In this document: positions 24,808 through 34,281 of the stretch, piece after piece
How the letters are laid out: every line of letters starts with the position of its first letter
Numbering within the stretch: the first letter of the stretch is position 1
Assembly (NCBI GenBank): GCA_024743275.1
Contig: JANSWW010000005.1
Span: 186,001-250,000 of the forward strand
Origin: Alphaproteobacteria bacterium
Lineage (GTDB): Bacteria; Pseudomonadota; Alphaproteobacteria; JANSWW01
DNA: 64,000 nucleotides
Direction of reading: 5' to 3'
Notes under the pieces: generated by a model
The model's input: the letters and a program-made list of their open reading frames with translations, nothing else
The model's database searches: none
Told to the model about the DNA's origin: nothing
Program-made: the position numbers and the translations under genes

Positions 24808-25745
24808 TCCTGGTCGGCGGGCTGGTGCTCGCGGCCTGTCTCGCACTTCCCGCCTTCGCCGGCGACGGCGGGCGCTATAAGGCCCGGCTGAAGCGGGTCG
24901 GCGATACCGGTGTCGTGCGCGGCGCCACCGCGACGACGATCCGGCGCGAGGCCCCGAAAAAGGGTCCCTTGGACCATATCGCGGAACGGTGGATGCCGCT
25001 CGGCAAGGAGGGCCGACTGCGTCTGGAGCGTGCCGGGTTGTCCCTGTCCACTGGCCGCTATCTCGCGATTTGCCTCGCCGCCGCCCTGGTCAAGGCGAGC
25101 CTCCTATCCCTCCTGGGCCTGCCGCTTCTGGTCGGCCTCCCGGTCAGCCTTATCCTTGCCCTGACCGTTGCCCGGTTGACCGTCGACCTTCTGACCGCCC
25201 GGCGTCAGCGGCAGTTCCTGCTGCTGTTTCCCGACGCCATCGATCTGATGGTGCGGGGTCTGCGCTCCGGCTTTCCGGTCAGCGAGACCCTCACGGTGGT
25301 GGGAAAGGAGGTCCGTGATCCCGTGGGTGAGATCTTCCGGCTCGCGGCGGATCAGATCCGGCTCGGCAGTTCCATGGAACAGGCGCTTTGGGAAGCGCAG
25401 AAAAGGATCGACCTGCCCGACTTCGCCTTCTTCGTGATTTCCCTCTCGGTCCAACGCGAGACCGGCGGCAACCTTTCGGAAACGCTCAACAATCTCTCCG
25501 ACATCCTGCGCCGCCGCCAGCAGATGAAGCTGAAGGTCCGCGCGCTCTCCGCCGAGGCGCGGTTCAGCGCCTATGTCCTCGGCGGGATGCCCTTCGCCAT
25601 CCTGGCGGCCCTCCTGATGTTCAATCCGGACTACGTGGACGCTCTCTACACCGACCCCAGGGGACAGATGATCGCGATCGCCGCCCTCACCTTCGAGGCG
25701 CTCGGGATCTACACCATGTTCCGGCTCGCCCGATTCGAGATCTAG
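24783..25745 (+). CDS. tadB: Tad inner-membrane platform protein TadB
   Basis: This 320-residue protein has N-terminal and C-terminal membrane helices and the T2SS-F domain in the middle (LLFPDAIDLMVRGLRSGFPVSETLTVV, FVISLSVQRETGGNLSETLNNLSDILRRR). It forms the inner-membrane platform with TadC. The start lies 25 bases inside cpaF, so the two are translationally coupled. Confidence 0.93.
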   Translation: MLTDPVFLILVGGLVLAACLALPAFAGDGGRYKARLKRVGDTGVVRGATATTIRREAPKKGPLDHIAERWMPLGKEGRLRLERAGLSLSTGRYLAICLAAALVKASLLSLLGLPLLVGLPVSLILALTVARLTVDLLTARRQRQFLLLFPDAIDLMVRGLRSGFPVSETLTVVGKEVRDPVGEIFRLAADQIRLGSSMEQALWEAQKRIDLPDFAFFVISLSVQRETGGNLSETLNNLSDILRRRQQMKLKVRALSAEARFSAYVLGGMPFAILAALLMFNPDYVDALYTDPRGQMIAIAALTFEALGIYTMFRLARFEI

Positions 25746-25747
25746 CC

Positions 25748-26713
25748 ATGATGGACTCCCCCTTTCTCGCCCCTTTCGATCCGGCATTGGTCGCGGCCAT
25801 CGCCGGCGCCACGGCGGGCTTCGCGCTGATGGTCGCGGTCGCCCTCGGCCTTCGCCAGGCGGCCTATCGCAGCCGGGTCCAATCGGTCGGCGACCGGGCG
25901 GGCGGACGCGTCGTCGCGGACAAACGTTCGGCCAAAGGTACCGCCGTTGAGCAAATGCGGCAGATCCTGACCCGTCTCAACCTGATGCCGCAGGATCAGA
26001 TCCGGGCGCTCAGGGGCCAACTGGCGACGGCGGGATATCGGGACAAGCAGGCCATCGTCGTCTATCTCTTCGCCAAGCTGACGGCTCCGGCGATCATCGC
26101 GACCGGACTCGCCATCGTCTTCTATTGGATGTTCCCGGCCATTCTGCCGGGCCTCATGAAGCTCGGCCTGCTGTTGGCGGCGATTCTGATCGCCAGCCGG
26201 TTGCCGGATATCGTGGTCCGCAAGAAGGCGGCCCTGCGCAAGGAGGCGATCCGGAAGGCGCTGCCCGACGCCCTCGACCTCATGGTGATCTGTGCCGAGG
26301 CGGGCCTCAGCCTGGACGCGGCCCTCGACCGGGTCGCCAAGGAACTGCAACAGTCCGCCCCCGACCTCGCCGATGAAATGACGCTCACCGGTCTGGAGCT
26401 CAAATATCTCGGCGACCGGCGCCAGGCCTTCGACAATTTCGCGGCCCGCGTCGATCTCGCCCCGGTCCAGGCCCTGGCGACCACCCTGGTTCAGACGGAA
26501 CGCTTCGGCACCCCGATCGCCCAGGCGCTGAGGGTCCTCGCCGCCGAACAGCGGACCCAGCGGATGATGGCGGCGGAGGAGAAGGCGGCCCGTCTGCCGG
26601 CCACCATGACCATCCCGCTGGTGACTTTCATCCTGCCCTGTCTGTTCGCGGTCCTGCTGGGTCCGGCCATTCTCGACATCATCGACGGGTTGAGCGGCGT
26701 GCTGACGAACTAG
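25748..26713 (+). CDS. tadC: Tad inner-membrane platform protein TadC
   Basis: This 321-residue T2SS-F domain protein has membrane helices near both ends. Its core contains LPDALDLMVICAEAGLSLDAALDRVAKEL and the C-terminal helix PLVTFILPCLFAVLLGPAILDII. It partners TadB. ATG 25748 comes 2 bases after the tadB stop and is followed by another ATG. Its stop codon lies at the very edge of a 131-bp palindromic repeat element, whose first base is the second base of the stop codon. Confidence 0.93.
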   Translation: MMDSPFLAPFDPALVAAIAGATAGFALMVAVALGLRQAAYRSRVQSVGDRAGGRVVADKRSAKGTAVEQMRQILTRLNLMPQDQIRALRGQLATAGYRDKQAIVVYLFAKLTAPAIIATGLAIVFYWMFPAILPGLMKLGLLLAAILIASRLPDIVVRKKAALRKEAIRKALPDALDLMVICAEAGLSLDAALDRVAKELQQSAPDLADEMTLTGLELKYLGDRRQAFDNFAARVDLAPVQALATTLVQTERFGTPIAQALRVLAAEQRTQRMMAAEEKAARLPATMTIPLVTFILPCLFAVLLGPAILDIIDGLSGVLTN

Positions 26714-26842
26714 AGCAGATCGCGCGGTTTCTGGATCACTTCATGGTCCCGAAACCGCGCGTGAATCTGCTCTACCTTATTGTTTTAGAGGCAAATTCAC
26801 AGGCGTTATGATATCACGAAGTGATTCAATAACGCCTGATTT
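26712..26842 (-). repeat. 131-bp two-hairpin dispersed repeat, copy 2 (inverted)
   Basis: This is the reverse-complement relative of 6865-6995, the same length with no gaps and about 83% identity by hand. Hairpin 2 is at 26712-26773 (AGAGCAG pairing with CTGCTCT, with the inner arms CGCGCGGTTT and AAACCGCGCG). Hairpin 1 is at 26802-26836 (GGCGTTAT pairing with ATAACGCC, with inner ATCAC/GTGAT). It fills almost the whole gap between the convergent tadC and tadD genes and could act as a bidirectional terminator. Confidence 0.87.
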
Positions 26843-26851
26843 GACTCTAGG

Positions 26852-27715
26852 TCAGCTTTCCTCGTCCCGCCGCAGCAGGCGGAAAACCCGCATATTCTGA
26901 TCGACCGACGCCGCATCCAGGTCCCGGCCAGCCGCCTCGGCGGCTTTCGCGTCTTCTCCCTTAAGACCGTAGACCAGCGACAGAGTCTGCCGGGCGCGGG
27001 GATCAGCGCCTCCGGCGGCCACGGGCTCCAGCAACGAGATCGCTTCGTCGACGCGCCCGGACAGGGCCAGGGAAAGACCGAGATTGTTGAGGAGATTCCC
27101 GTTTCGCGGTTCCATACCCAGCCCGGTGCGATAGCTCGTTTGAGCCTCCGGATGACGGTTCTGCATGTCGAGCGCCACACCGCGGGCGTTCCACACCCGA
27201 ACATCCCAGGGCTGGGCCGCGACCGCCCGGTCGAGCAGGGAAAGCGCCCGCACCGGCTGGTCGATCTTCACCAGCGCGCGGCCGGTTCCGGAGAGCGCCC
27301 CGCCATGGTCGGGGTCGCCCTCAAGCACGGCTTCGAAATGGGGCAACGCCTCGCGGGGCTGATCGAGCGCCAAATAGGCCTCCCCCAACCCGGTCGCGAC
27401 GGCGGCGTTCGACGGATACAGCGTGCGCAAACCGATCCAGGCCTGAAGCGCCGCCTGCCGGTCGCTGCCCGCGCTCAACCGTTGCGCCATCGCCAAATCC
27501 CGGTCGAGGGTGGATTTCCGCGGCGGCGCGGGCTGGGACTTCACCGGTTCGCTCGTCGACGGCGCGACCATGGGCGCGAACAGATCGGTGACATCCTGCC
27601 AGCCATTGCTGCAAGCGCCCAACGCCAAAGGCAGCATCACCACCGACAGGCGAACAGCGCGGGCGGGATGGCCCGAAAAAGAAAAGAGTACGGGGCGCGG
27701 TCCTTGCACGATCAT
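26852..27715 (-). CDS. tadD: TadD-like TPR lipoprotein
   Basis: This 287-residue protein is a predicted lipoprotein: a hydrophobic segment ends in LALGAC with C35 as the lipid site. It is followed by a Pro/Ser linker and about four tetratricopeptide repeats (for example AAVATGLGEAYLALDQPREALPHFEAVLEGDP). TadD proteins help assemble the outer-membrane part of the pilus. ATG 27715 is chosen because a long GGAAGGAGGAGGAGG purine tract lies just upstream; an earlier in-frame start (27745) lies within or before it. It is convergent with tadC and separated by the palindromic repeat. Confidence 0.85.
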   Translation of the reverse strand: MIVQGPRPVLFSFSGHPARAVRLSVVMLPLALGACSNGWQDVTDLFAPMVAPSTSEPVKSQPAPPRKSTLDRDLAMAQRLSAGSDRQAALQAWIGLRTLYPSNAAVATGLGEAYLALDQPREALPHFEAVLEGDPDHGGALSGTGRALVKIDQPVRALSLLDRAVAAQPWDVRVWNARGVALDMQNRHPEAQTSYRTGLGMEPRNGNLLNNLGLSLALSGRVDEAISLLEPVAAGGADPRARQTLSLVYGLKGEDAKAAEAAGRDLDAASVDQNMRVFRLLRRDEES

Positions 27716-27785
27716 ACTGATCCTCCTCCTCCTTCCCGGCCCCAACGGGATGAAGAGCTTGCCTATGAAAAATCTTGAAATAGCA

Positions 27786-27791
27786 TATAAT
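27786..27791 (+). promoter_or_regulatory. Candidate -10 box for the LdtR-like regulator
   Basis: A TATAAT hexamer preceded by GCA stands in an AT-rich patch (27770-27800) between the divergent tadD and MarR-type genes. No -35 at 17 bases is convincing; TTGCCT lies 21 bases upstream. It lies about 120 bases before the chosen start codon. Confidence 0.35.
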
Positions 27792-27910
27792 AGAACGGTT
27801 TATCGGGCGAGCGGAAAGGTCCTTGTCCTTTCGTTTTTCCGGGACTTTACGGGATGGGTCGCCGCATGGGACGGCGCCGGTCAGAACGAACCGAAATTCA
27901 AGCGGCCCCT

Positions 27911-28534
27911 ATGGACGAACGCCCGATGGATGATAACGGCAAAGAGCCCCAGCATGACGCCGATCCCGGGGGCGACCTGAGCGGGGACGACCTGAGCGGG
28001 GACGACCTGAGCGGGGACGACCTGAGCGGGGACGACCTGAGCGGGGGGGGCACGCCCGTATCGTCCGCGAAAAGGGAACCGGACGCGCTCGACGCCTATA
28101 TCGACCTCACCAATCTGATGCAGCGGCTCTACCGGCGCTATCTCGACGTTATCCGGCTCGAACTGGAAACCCTCGGCGTCCGGGACATCAACTCGATCCA
28201 GGCACTGATTCTGTTTCAGCTCAAGGACGAGGAAATGACGGTCCGCGACCTGATGCAGCGCTGCTACCACCTAGGTTCCAGCACCAACTACAATCTCAAG
28301 AAACTGGTCGATTGCGGCTATCTGGAACAGGAACGCAGCACCCACGACAAGAGATCGGTGCGGGTAAAGCTGTCGGTTCGCGGCCGGGAGATCGTGACCA
28401 ATCTGCGCGAGGTGGAGCGCCGCCATGCCCAGGAACTGTTCGAGGATCTCGACGGTGTGAACCCCCTGCGTCAAACCCGCCGGACATTGCGGGCGGTCGA
28501 GCGGATCTGGGCCGACTTCATCGATTTCGGTTGA
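27911..28534 (+). CDS. LdtR-like MarR-family regulator with repetitive N-terminus
   Basis: This regulator of about 207 residues has a low-complexity acidic N-terminus and a MarR winged-helix domain. The domain contains LMQRLYRRYLDVIRLELETLG, DINSIQALILFQL, HLGSSTNYNLKKLVDCGYL and THDKRSVRVKLS. It is clearly related to the second regulator in this window (37036-37539) and to LdtR of Rhizobiales, as I recall that sequence. The N-terminal tail contains five tandem GDDLS units encoded by a 15-base DNA repeat. The start is uncertain: ATG 27911 or 27926 by position, with in-frame ATGs at 27854 and 27866, none with a clear Shine-Dalgarno. Next to the Tad locus it may regulate pilus or envelope genes, but that is an inference. 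Confidence 0.82.
   Translation: MDERPMDDNGKEPQHDADPGGDLSGDDLSGDDLSGDDLSGDDLSGGGTPVSSAKREPDALDAYIDLTNLMQRLYRRYLDVIRLELETLGVRDINSIQALILFQLKDEEMTVRDLMQRCYHLGSSTNYNLKKLVDCGYLEQERSTHDKRSVRVKLSVRGREIVTNLREVERRHAQELFEDLDGVNPLRQTRRTLRAVERIWADFIDFG
27974..28048 (+). repeat. 15-bp tandem repeat, five units
   Basis: GACCTGAGCGGGGAC is repeated four times exactly, with a fifth unit ending GGGGG. It is in frame within the regulator gene and encodes repeating Asp-Leu-Ser-Gly-Asp. Because the unit is a multiple of three, copy-number change would lengthen or shorten the tail without a frameshift. Confidence 0.93.
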
Positions 28535-28537
28535 CGC

Positions 28538-30673
28538 TTACGCGGTCAGTCGGCCGCCGTTTTTCTGCAGGATCGCATCGAAGGCCGCGGGAGCGCTGGG
28601 TTGGGCGATCATCGGCCCCTGGGCGAAATGGCAGCCGAGATCGGCGGCCATGCGCAGCATCTCGCCGGATCGGATGCCCTTGGCCGTGACCTTGAAACCG
28701 AACTCGCGGGCCAACAGCATCGCCGCGCCAAGAATCTTGGCGTCGCCGGTGACAACGCTCTCCGCCAGGCGCACCTTGCCGATCGGAAGCCGGCCGAGAT
28801 GGCCGAGCGAGGTCTGGCCCGCCCCGAAATCGTCGAGGACCGGGACCGCGCCCTGGTCGTGAATCTGTTCGAAAATGGAAAGCCCGAGGTCCGGATCCAT
28901 CATCGCGACCGCCTCGGGGATCAGAATCTCCAGCGCGCCGATGGGAAGGTTCTGCTCGACCACGATATCGCCGACCAGGTCCGCCAGATTCGGCAGATGG
29001 AATTGCGGCTCGGCCAAACGAACCGCCACCGCCAGATCCGCCAGCCCCATGTCGCGCCACCCGGCGGCGGACTCCAGCGCGACCCGCAGCGCCTTTTCGG
29101 CGATGGCCTCGGAAAGACCGGCTTCCTCGGCGGCGCTCATATAGTCGTCCGGGCCGATCAAGCCGCGCTTCGCGGTTTGAAACTTCAGCACCGATTCAGC
29201 GGCGGAGACCGTCATGTCCTCCAATGCGACCTCGGCGACGATCTCGTTCTGGAAGCGATCCTGTTCGAGGGCTTTGCGCAGGCCGGAGCGCAGCACCTTC
29301 CGGCGTTTCCGTTCGGCGGCGATGGTGTCGGAGAACGGCTCCACATTGCGGGCGACGGACCGCGCCCGGTTGATCGCATGGTCGGCGGCTTCCAACAACT
29401 CGCGCGGCTCAACCCCATCGTCGGGATAGATCGCGGCACCCGAAAACGCGGTCAACGCGTATTCGTTGCCGTCATGGCTATAGGGCCGGCCCACCGCCTC
29501 GGCGAATTTCCGCCCCGCCGCCTCCGCCTCCTCGGTCGAGGACGGCCGCCCCAGCAAGACCCCGAAACTGTCATGCCCGAACCGGGCGACCTCGTCCTCC
29601 TCCCCGACGGCGGCACATAGCCGGATCGCCGCCCGGCGGACGAGATAATCGGCAAGCCCCTCGGGTCCCGATCTTCCGATCTCGGCAAGATTGTCCAGGT
29701 CGATCACCACCAGGCCGGCGATGGTCTTCGAGCGCTTCGCCTGGCTCACCGCATCCTTGACCCGGCGCATGAAGAAGGGCCGATTGGGCAAGCCGGTGAG
29801 CGCGTCGAAGGTGTCCATCGCCTCCGCCTTTTCCTCGAGCATCTTCTTCTCGGAGATGTCGATGGAAACGGAGAAGACCTTGTCGATCTCTCCGTCGCGT
29901 TGTTTCAGCGTGGATTTCGTGGTGAGCCAGACCCGGTCCCGGCCCTCGGCGTCCGGGTAACGTTCCTCGGTCGAAAAGGACATGCCCTTGCCCGCCGCCA
30001 GCCGCATGTCGACATTGTCGATCTCGGCCCCGGCCTCCTCGCCCAGGATGTCGCTGGTGGTCCGGCCGATCGCCTCCCCCACCGGGATGCCGAAGACATC
30101 GGCCTGATAGTCGTTGATGATCACATAGCGCCCGTGCTTGTCCTTGGCGCTGACCATGGCCGGCAACCCGGCGATCACCGAGCGGACCAGATCGTCCCGC
30201 TCCTTCAAGGCCTCGCGGGTCCGCTTTTCCTCTCCCACATCGCGAATCGCCAGGAAGGTGACCACCCCGTGACCGAACGCTTGCGGATAGGCCATCACCT
30301 GGAAGGACCGGTTTCCCCCGTCACGGAGACGGCCGACCTGCTCGTCCCCTTGCGAGCCGTCCGGGCGGATCAGCTTGGCGTAGGGTTTGCCCACCGCGTC
30401 GAGCCCGCTGTCCAGCTTCACGCCGGGAAAGATTCGGTTGAGGGATTTGCGATACAGATCGGTCTGCTTGAAGCCGAAAAAACGCAGCAGACGATTGTTG
30501 GCGAGGACGATCCGCGCCTCCTGATCGAGCCCCAACAGGGCGAGCGGCAACGGTCCGACGACGCGGTTCACCACCTCCAACGCCTGATACAGATCGGCGA
30601 TGGACAGGCGTTGGGCCTGGGCCTGGTGTTCCCCCGGGCTCTCCCCCGGGCTGTCTGGGCCGGAATCGCTCAC
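28538..30673 (-). CDS. PAS-PAS-GGDEF-EAL protein with degenerate catalytic motifs
   Basis: This 711-residue soluble protein has two PAS domains (about residues 30-150 and 160-285), a GGDEF-like domain (about 295-455) and an EAL-like domain (about 465-705). The GGDEF signature reads GHDSF. The EAL signature is replaced by ESV in the AAESVLKFQ stretch, although DDFGAG is kept. Both activities are therefore probably lost, and the protein may act as a c-di-GMP or redox/ligand sensor. GTG 30673 is chosen because GGAGACGAGGG lies 6 bases upstream; a TTG seven codons earlier is less likely. It converges on the MarR-type gene next to the pilus locus. Confidence 0.85.
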   Translation of the reverse strand: MSDSGPDSPGESPGEHQAQAQRLSIADLYQALEVVNRVVGPLPLALLGLDQEARIVLANNRLLRFFGFKQTDLYRKSLNRIFPGVKLDSGLDAVGKPYAKLIRPDGSQGDEQVGRLRDGGNRSFQVMAYPQAFGHGVVTFLAIRDVGEEKRTREALKERDDLVRSVIAGLPAMVSAKDKHGRYVIINDYQADVFGIPVGEAIGRTTSDILGEEAGAEIDNVDMRLAAGKGMSFSTEERYPDAEGRDRVWLTTKSTLKQRDGEIDKVFSVSIDISEKKMLEEKAEAMDTFDALTGLPNRPFFMRRVKDAVSQAKRSKTIAGLVVIDLDNLAEIGRSGPEGLADYLVRRAAIRLCAAVGEEDEVARFGHDSFGVLLGRPSSTEEAEAAGRKFAEAVGRPYSHDGNEYALTAFSGAAIYPDDGVEPRELLEAADHAINRARSVARNVEPFSDTIAAERKRRKVLRSGLRKALEQDRFQNEIVAEVALEDMTVSAAESVLKFQTAKRGLIGPDDYMSAAEEAGLSEAIAEKALRVALESAAGWRDMGLADLAVAVRLAEPQFHLPNLADLVGDIVVEQNLPIGALEILIPEAVAMMDPDLGLSIFEQIHDQGAVPVLDDFGAGQTSLGHLGRLPIGKVRLAESVVTGDAKILGAAMLLAREFGFKVTAKGIRSGEMLRMAADLGCHFAQGPMIAQPSAPAAFDAILQKNGGRLTA

Positions 30674-30877
30674 GCTGCGCCCTCGTCTCCACAATCACCG
30701 GCGATCTTGGACCGATCTCGGCCGGTCCCTGTCTCTTAACGACCACCCTATCTCTAACATGCGAGAATACCATGATTTTTCCGGTATCGTCGCCTGTTTT
30801 GATGGGTAAAACCGGCGAATCGGTGTATATTTCGCACAGAAGATATAGGCAGCTCACCACGGCAGAAAGCCTTGACC

Positions 30878-32185
30878 ATGTCTCAACCGACCTCATCCCC
30901 CCGCAAAGGCGACGCGAATCCCCTCGAAAGGCTGAGCCAGGAGGAATTGGATGCCATCCTGCGCCGGCACGAAATGTACCGGCGGGGAAAGATGGGCGGT
31001 GCGCGGGCGGTCCTGTCCTTCTTCGATCTTTCCGGTCTGTCGCTCGCCGGCCGCGATCTCAGCGACGCCGATCTGACCGGGGCGCGGTTGTTCAAGGCCG
31101 ACCTCACCGATTGCGTTCTGGACTATGCCTCGCTCTTCGCCGCCGATCTGCGCGAATCGAAGCTCGCCGGGTCCAGCATGGTCAAGACCGACCTTAGGGG
31201 CTGCCATATGAGGGAGGCCGATCTGACCGGAGCGCAATTGATCGACGCCGATATGCGCGAGGGCAACATCGCCGAGAAGGACATCCGGGGCGATCTTCAT
31301 ATCCTGCAGATCGAGGTCGGCGCGTCCGAGATGCAATCCGCCGACTTCTCCGGCGCCAATCTCAGCCGGGCGAAGATCGCCGGCGGCCAGGCCCAGAACA
31401 CCAACTTCCACGGCGCCCTGCTGCGCGACGCCAACCTGGTGCGGACCAATCTCAAAGGGGCCAATTTCGAAGGCGCGAACCTGGAGGGCGCGGATCTCTC
31501 CTGGGCGAATATGGAACACACCTCGCTCAAGAACGCGATCCTGACCGGCGCCACCATGGAAATGACGGAAACCCGAGACGCCGACATGGACGGCGTTCTG
31601 ACCGATGAACCGCTGGGGCCGACCGAGGACGATCTCCCCGCGAGCTTCGAGGATCTGGTCGACCAGCACGCCGCCTGGATCGCGACGGGAGCCCGAAACG
31701 GCCGGCAACTGGTGGTCGAGGGCTTCGATCTGCGCACCGTCTCGGCATGCCGCAAGGCCAATCTCACCGCCATGCAGGCGAGCGGCACCGTCTTCTGCGG
31801 CGTCGATTTCTCCGGTGCCCAGATCCAGGCGGCCAATTTCGCCGGCGCCGATCTGCGCGGCTGCAATTTCGCCGGCGCCGACCTGCGGGGCACCGACTTT
31901 ACCGGCGCGAAACTGACCCACGCGGACCTGACCGGCGCCACCATCCGCAGCCTCGCCCTCAATGCGGGCGGCTCCATGGTGACGAAGTTCGATGCCGCCG
32001 ATATGAGCCACGCCAAGATGCACCGGACCGACGCCCGGCAAACCAGCTTCATCGGCGCCGATTTCAGTTTCGCCGACCTGCGCGGGGCCGATTTCCGGGA
32101 GGCGAAGCTTGACAACGTGACCGTGACCCGGACGAAGACGACCGGCCTGCGCAGCGACGAGGGCTCGCCCCTCAATCAGCCTTGA
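30878..32185 (+). CDS. Pentapeptide-repeat protein
   Basis: This 435-residue protein is made of two pentapeptide-repeat stretches (A(D/N)LxG type; about residues 50-240 and 285-415), separated by a non-repeat linker of about 45 residues (around TDEPLGPTEDDLPASFEDLVDQH). The N-terminus (about residues 18-45) is helical: LERLSQEELDAILRRHEMYRRGK. Such right-handed quadrilateral beta helices serve as scaffolds. ATG 30878 is preferred over an in-frame TTG two codons earlier. The cyclase gene starts 15 bases after its stop, so they likely form an operon. The role is unknown. Confidence 0.85.
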   Translation: MSQPTSSPRKGDANPLERLSQEELDAILRRHEMYRRGKMGGARAVLSFFDLSGLSLAGRDLSDADLTGARLFKADLTDCVLDYASLFAADLRESKLAGSSMVKTDLRGCHMREADLTGAQLIDADMREGNIAEKDIRGDLHILQIEVGASEMQSADFSGANLSRAKIAGGQAQNTNFHGALLRDANLVRTNLKGANFEGANLEGADLSWANMEHTSLKNAILTGATMEMTETRDADMDGVLTDEPLGPTEDDLPASFEDLVDQHAAWIATGARNGRQLVVEGFDLRTVSACRKANLTAMQASGTVFCGVDFSGAQIQAANFAGADLRGCNFAGADLRGTDFTGAKLTHADLTGATIRSLALNAGGSMVTKFDAADMSHAKMHRTDARQTSFIGADFSFADLRGADFREAKLDNVTVTRTKTTGLRSDEGSPLNQP

Positions 32186-32200
32186 TCGGACCCGGCCGCC

Positions 32201-33571
32201 ATGGGACTGCGCAGCTTCTTCGGCCTTCCCAACGCGCCCGATCCGAGTCAACAGGCGACCATCGATAATCAGATCCGCGACGGCATCCGCTTCGCCGGGG
32301 TCGTCCGGGTCATCGCGGTGCTGTTCGTCGCCGTTCTGTTGACGATCACCGTCCCGCCCGAGCGGCTGTGGTACTATCTCCTTCTCTGCGCCGGATTTCT
32401 CGTCTTCGGGTTGATCCCCTTCTATCTCGCCCGCAGGACCTCCCGTCCCATCCAGATGCAGGGCCTGTTCGCGGTTCTGGATGCGGTTCTGTTGGTCATC
32501 ATGCTGATGGTGCCCGACCCGACGCTGCAGGACACCTTTCCGCCTCAGTTACAGTTGCGCTTTCACAACCATCTCTATCTCTTTGTTTTATTATGCGGTT
32601 CCGCCTTCTGCTATTCTCCGGCGCTGGTGCTGTGGACCGGAGCCTGCCTGGCCTCCGCCTGGTCTGTCGGAGTGTTCTGGATCGCCTCCCTGTCCGACAG
32701 CTTCACCGATGTTCCAGCCTGGATCGCGGAGAACACCACCGCCGATGGTGTCGAACCGACCTTCGTCGACGCCCTGATGGACCCGGGATTTGTCAACCTC
32801 TTTCAACTTATAAACGAGGTTGTTCTTTTGATGATCGCCGCCGGAGTCCTGGCCGGCGCGGTCTACCGGCAGCGACGCCATCTGCTGCGCCAGGTGACGG
32901 CCGAGGGCGAGCGCCAGAACCTCGCGCGCTATTTCTCCCCCAATCTGGTCGACAGCATGAGCCGGTCACGGGACCCGTTCGCGACCGTGGCCCGCCATCC
33001 GGTGGCGACGATCTTCGCCGATCTCAACGGCTTCACCCGGTTCAGCGAGACGGCCGACCCGGAGGAGGTGGTCAAGCTGCTGCGGCGCTTCCACGGTGAC
33101 ATGGCGGACGTCATCTTCGCCCATGGCGGCACGCTCGACAAATATCTCGGCGATGGTGTCATGGCGACCTTCGGCACACCTGAGTCACGGCCCGATGACG
33201 CGGCACGCGCCCTCGCCTGCGTCCGCACCATGCAACGGACCGTGGGCGACTGGGCGCGGGAGCGTGAAAGCCTGGGCGAAAAACCCCTCTCGGTCGGGAT
33301 CGGCGCCCATTACGGCGACGCCGTGGTCGGCAATGTTGGCAACAACCGGCGGCTTGAGTTCACGGTGATCGGCGACAACGTCAATGTCGCGGCCCGTCTG
33401 GAGGATCTCAAGAACACGCTGCAGAGCGGTATCGTCGTCTCCGAGGATCTGGTCGAGGCGGCCCGCGCCGCCGGCGCCGCCTCGTCCCTGTTCGACGGCC
33501 TGGAGCGTCATGCCGATATCAAACTGTTCGGCCGGGAGGAACCGGTGACGGTCTACAAACTGGCGCCCTAA
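32201..33571 (+). CDS. Class III adenylate cyclase, membrane-bound
   Basis: This 456-residue protein has about five to six membrane helices in residues 30-225 and a short linker ([22 protein letters not shown]). A class III cyclase catalytic domain spans about 265-450. The metal-binding aspartates are D274 (FADLNGF) and D318 (LGDGVM). K314 in DKYLGD is the adenine-selecting lysine, and the DNVNVAAR motif supplies the Asn/Arg transition-state residues. cAMP production is therefore likely. It follows the pentapeptide-repeat gene by 15 bases and overlaps the convergent lolD gene by four bases. The membrane part includes a patch of unusually AT-rich codons near 32570-32600. Confidence 0.9.
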   Translation: MGLRSFFGLPNAPDPSQQATIDNQIRDGIRFAGVVRVIAVLFVAVLLTITVPPERLWYYLLLCAGFLVFGLIPFYLARRTSRPIQMQGLFAVLDAVLLVIMLMVPDPTLQDTFPPQLQLRFHNHLYLFVLLCGSAFCYSPALVLWTGACLASAWSVGVFWIASLSDSFTDVPAWIAENTTADGVEPTFVDALMDPGFVNLFQLINEVVLLMIAAGVLAGAVYRQRRHLLRQVTAEGERQNLARYFSPNLVDSMSRSRDPFATVARHPVATIFADLNGFTRFSETADPEEVVKLLRRFHGDMADVIFAHGGTLDKYLGDGVMATFGTPESRPDDAARALACVRTMQRTVGDWARERESLGEKPLSVGIGAHYGDAVVGNVGNNRRLEFTVIGDNVNVAARLEDLKNTLQSGIVVSEDLVEAARAAGAASSLFDGLERHADIKLFGREEPVTVYKLAP

Positions 33572-34281
33572 CGCTCGCCGACCCTGCCGTCCTTGATCTC
33601 CAGAACCCGGTCCATGCGGAAGGCGAGATCGAGATTGTGGGTCGCCACCAGGGCCGCGAGGCCGGCCGCGCGCACGATCCGCTTCAAGGACGCAAAGACG
33701 GTCTCCGCCGTGTGGGGGTCGAGATTGCCGGTCGGCTCGTCGGCCAGCAGAACATGGGGCACATTGGCGATCGCCCGCACGATGGCCACCCGCTGCTGTT
33801 CCCCGCCGGAGAGCCGCGAGGGCAGATGGTCCGCCCGGTCGGCGAGCCCGACCATGCCGAGAAGCTCCCGCGCCCGGCCGCGCGCCTCATCCTTCGGCAG
33901 GCCCCGGATGATCTGGGGCAGCACCACATTCTCCAGCGCCGTGAACTCGGGCAGCAGATGATGGAACTGATAGACGAAGCCGACGCTGGTACGCCTGAGC
34001 CGGGTCCGCATGTCGTCGTCGAGGGCGCTGCAGTCATAGCCGTCGATGATCACCTCGCCCGTATCCGGCCGTTCGAGCAGACCGGCGATCTGCAGCAGGG
34101 TCGACTTCCCCGCGCCGGAGGGTCCCACCAGGGCGACGATCTCGCCCGCCTGGATCGTCAGATCGACCCCGGCCAGCACGGTCAGTTTCCCGCCGCCCTG
34201 TTCGAACTCCCGGGTGACCTTGCGCAGCATCAAGGGGGCGACGTCGCCGCCGTTGTCCCCATTTCCCCGCCGGCTATTCAT
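33568..34281 (-). CDS. lolD: Lipoprotein-releasing ABC transporter ATPase LolD
   Basis: This 237-residue ABC ATPase has Walker [10 protein letters not shown], signature [11 protein letters not shown] and Walker B VLLADEP. The phrase [22 protein letters not shown] is a LolD hallmark. It drives extraction of lipoproteins from the inner membrane towards LolA. It overlaps the lolC stop region (8 bases, 34274-34281), as typical for a lolCD operon downstream of proS. Confidence 0.95.
   Translation of the reverse strand: MNSRRGNGDNGGDVAPLMLRKVTREFEQGGGKLTVLAGVDLTIQAGEIVALVGPSGAGKSTLLQIAGLLERPDTGEVIIDGYDCSALDDDMRTRLRRTSVGFVYQFHHLLPEFTALENVVLPQIIRGLPKDEARGRARELLGMVGLADRADHLPSRLSGGEQQRVAIVRAIANVPHVLLADEPTGNLDPHTAETVFASLKRIVRAAGLAALVATHNLDLAFRMDRVLEIKDGRVGER

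Noticed and set aside
27974..28048. Possible CRISPR-like repeat array.
   Set aside because: The units are directly adjacent with no spacers and are in frame within a gene.
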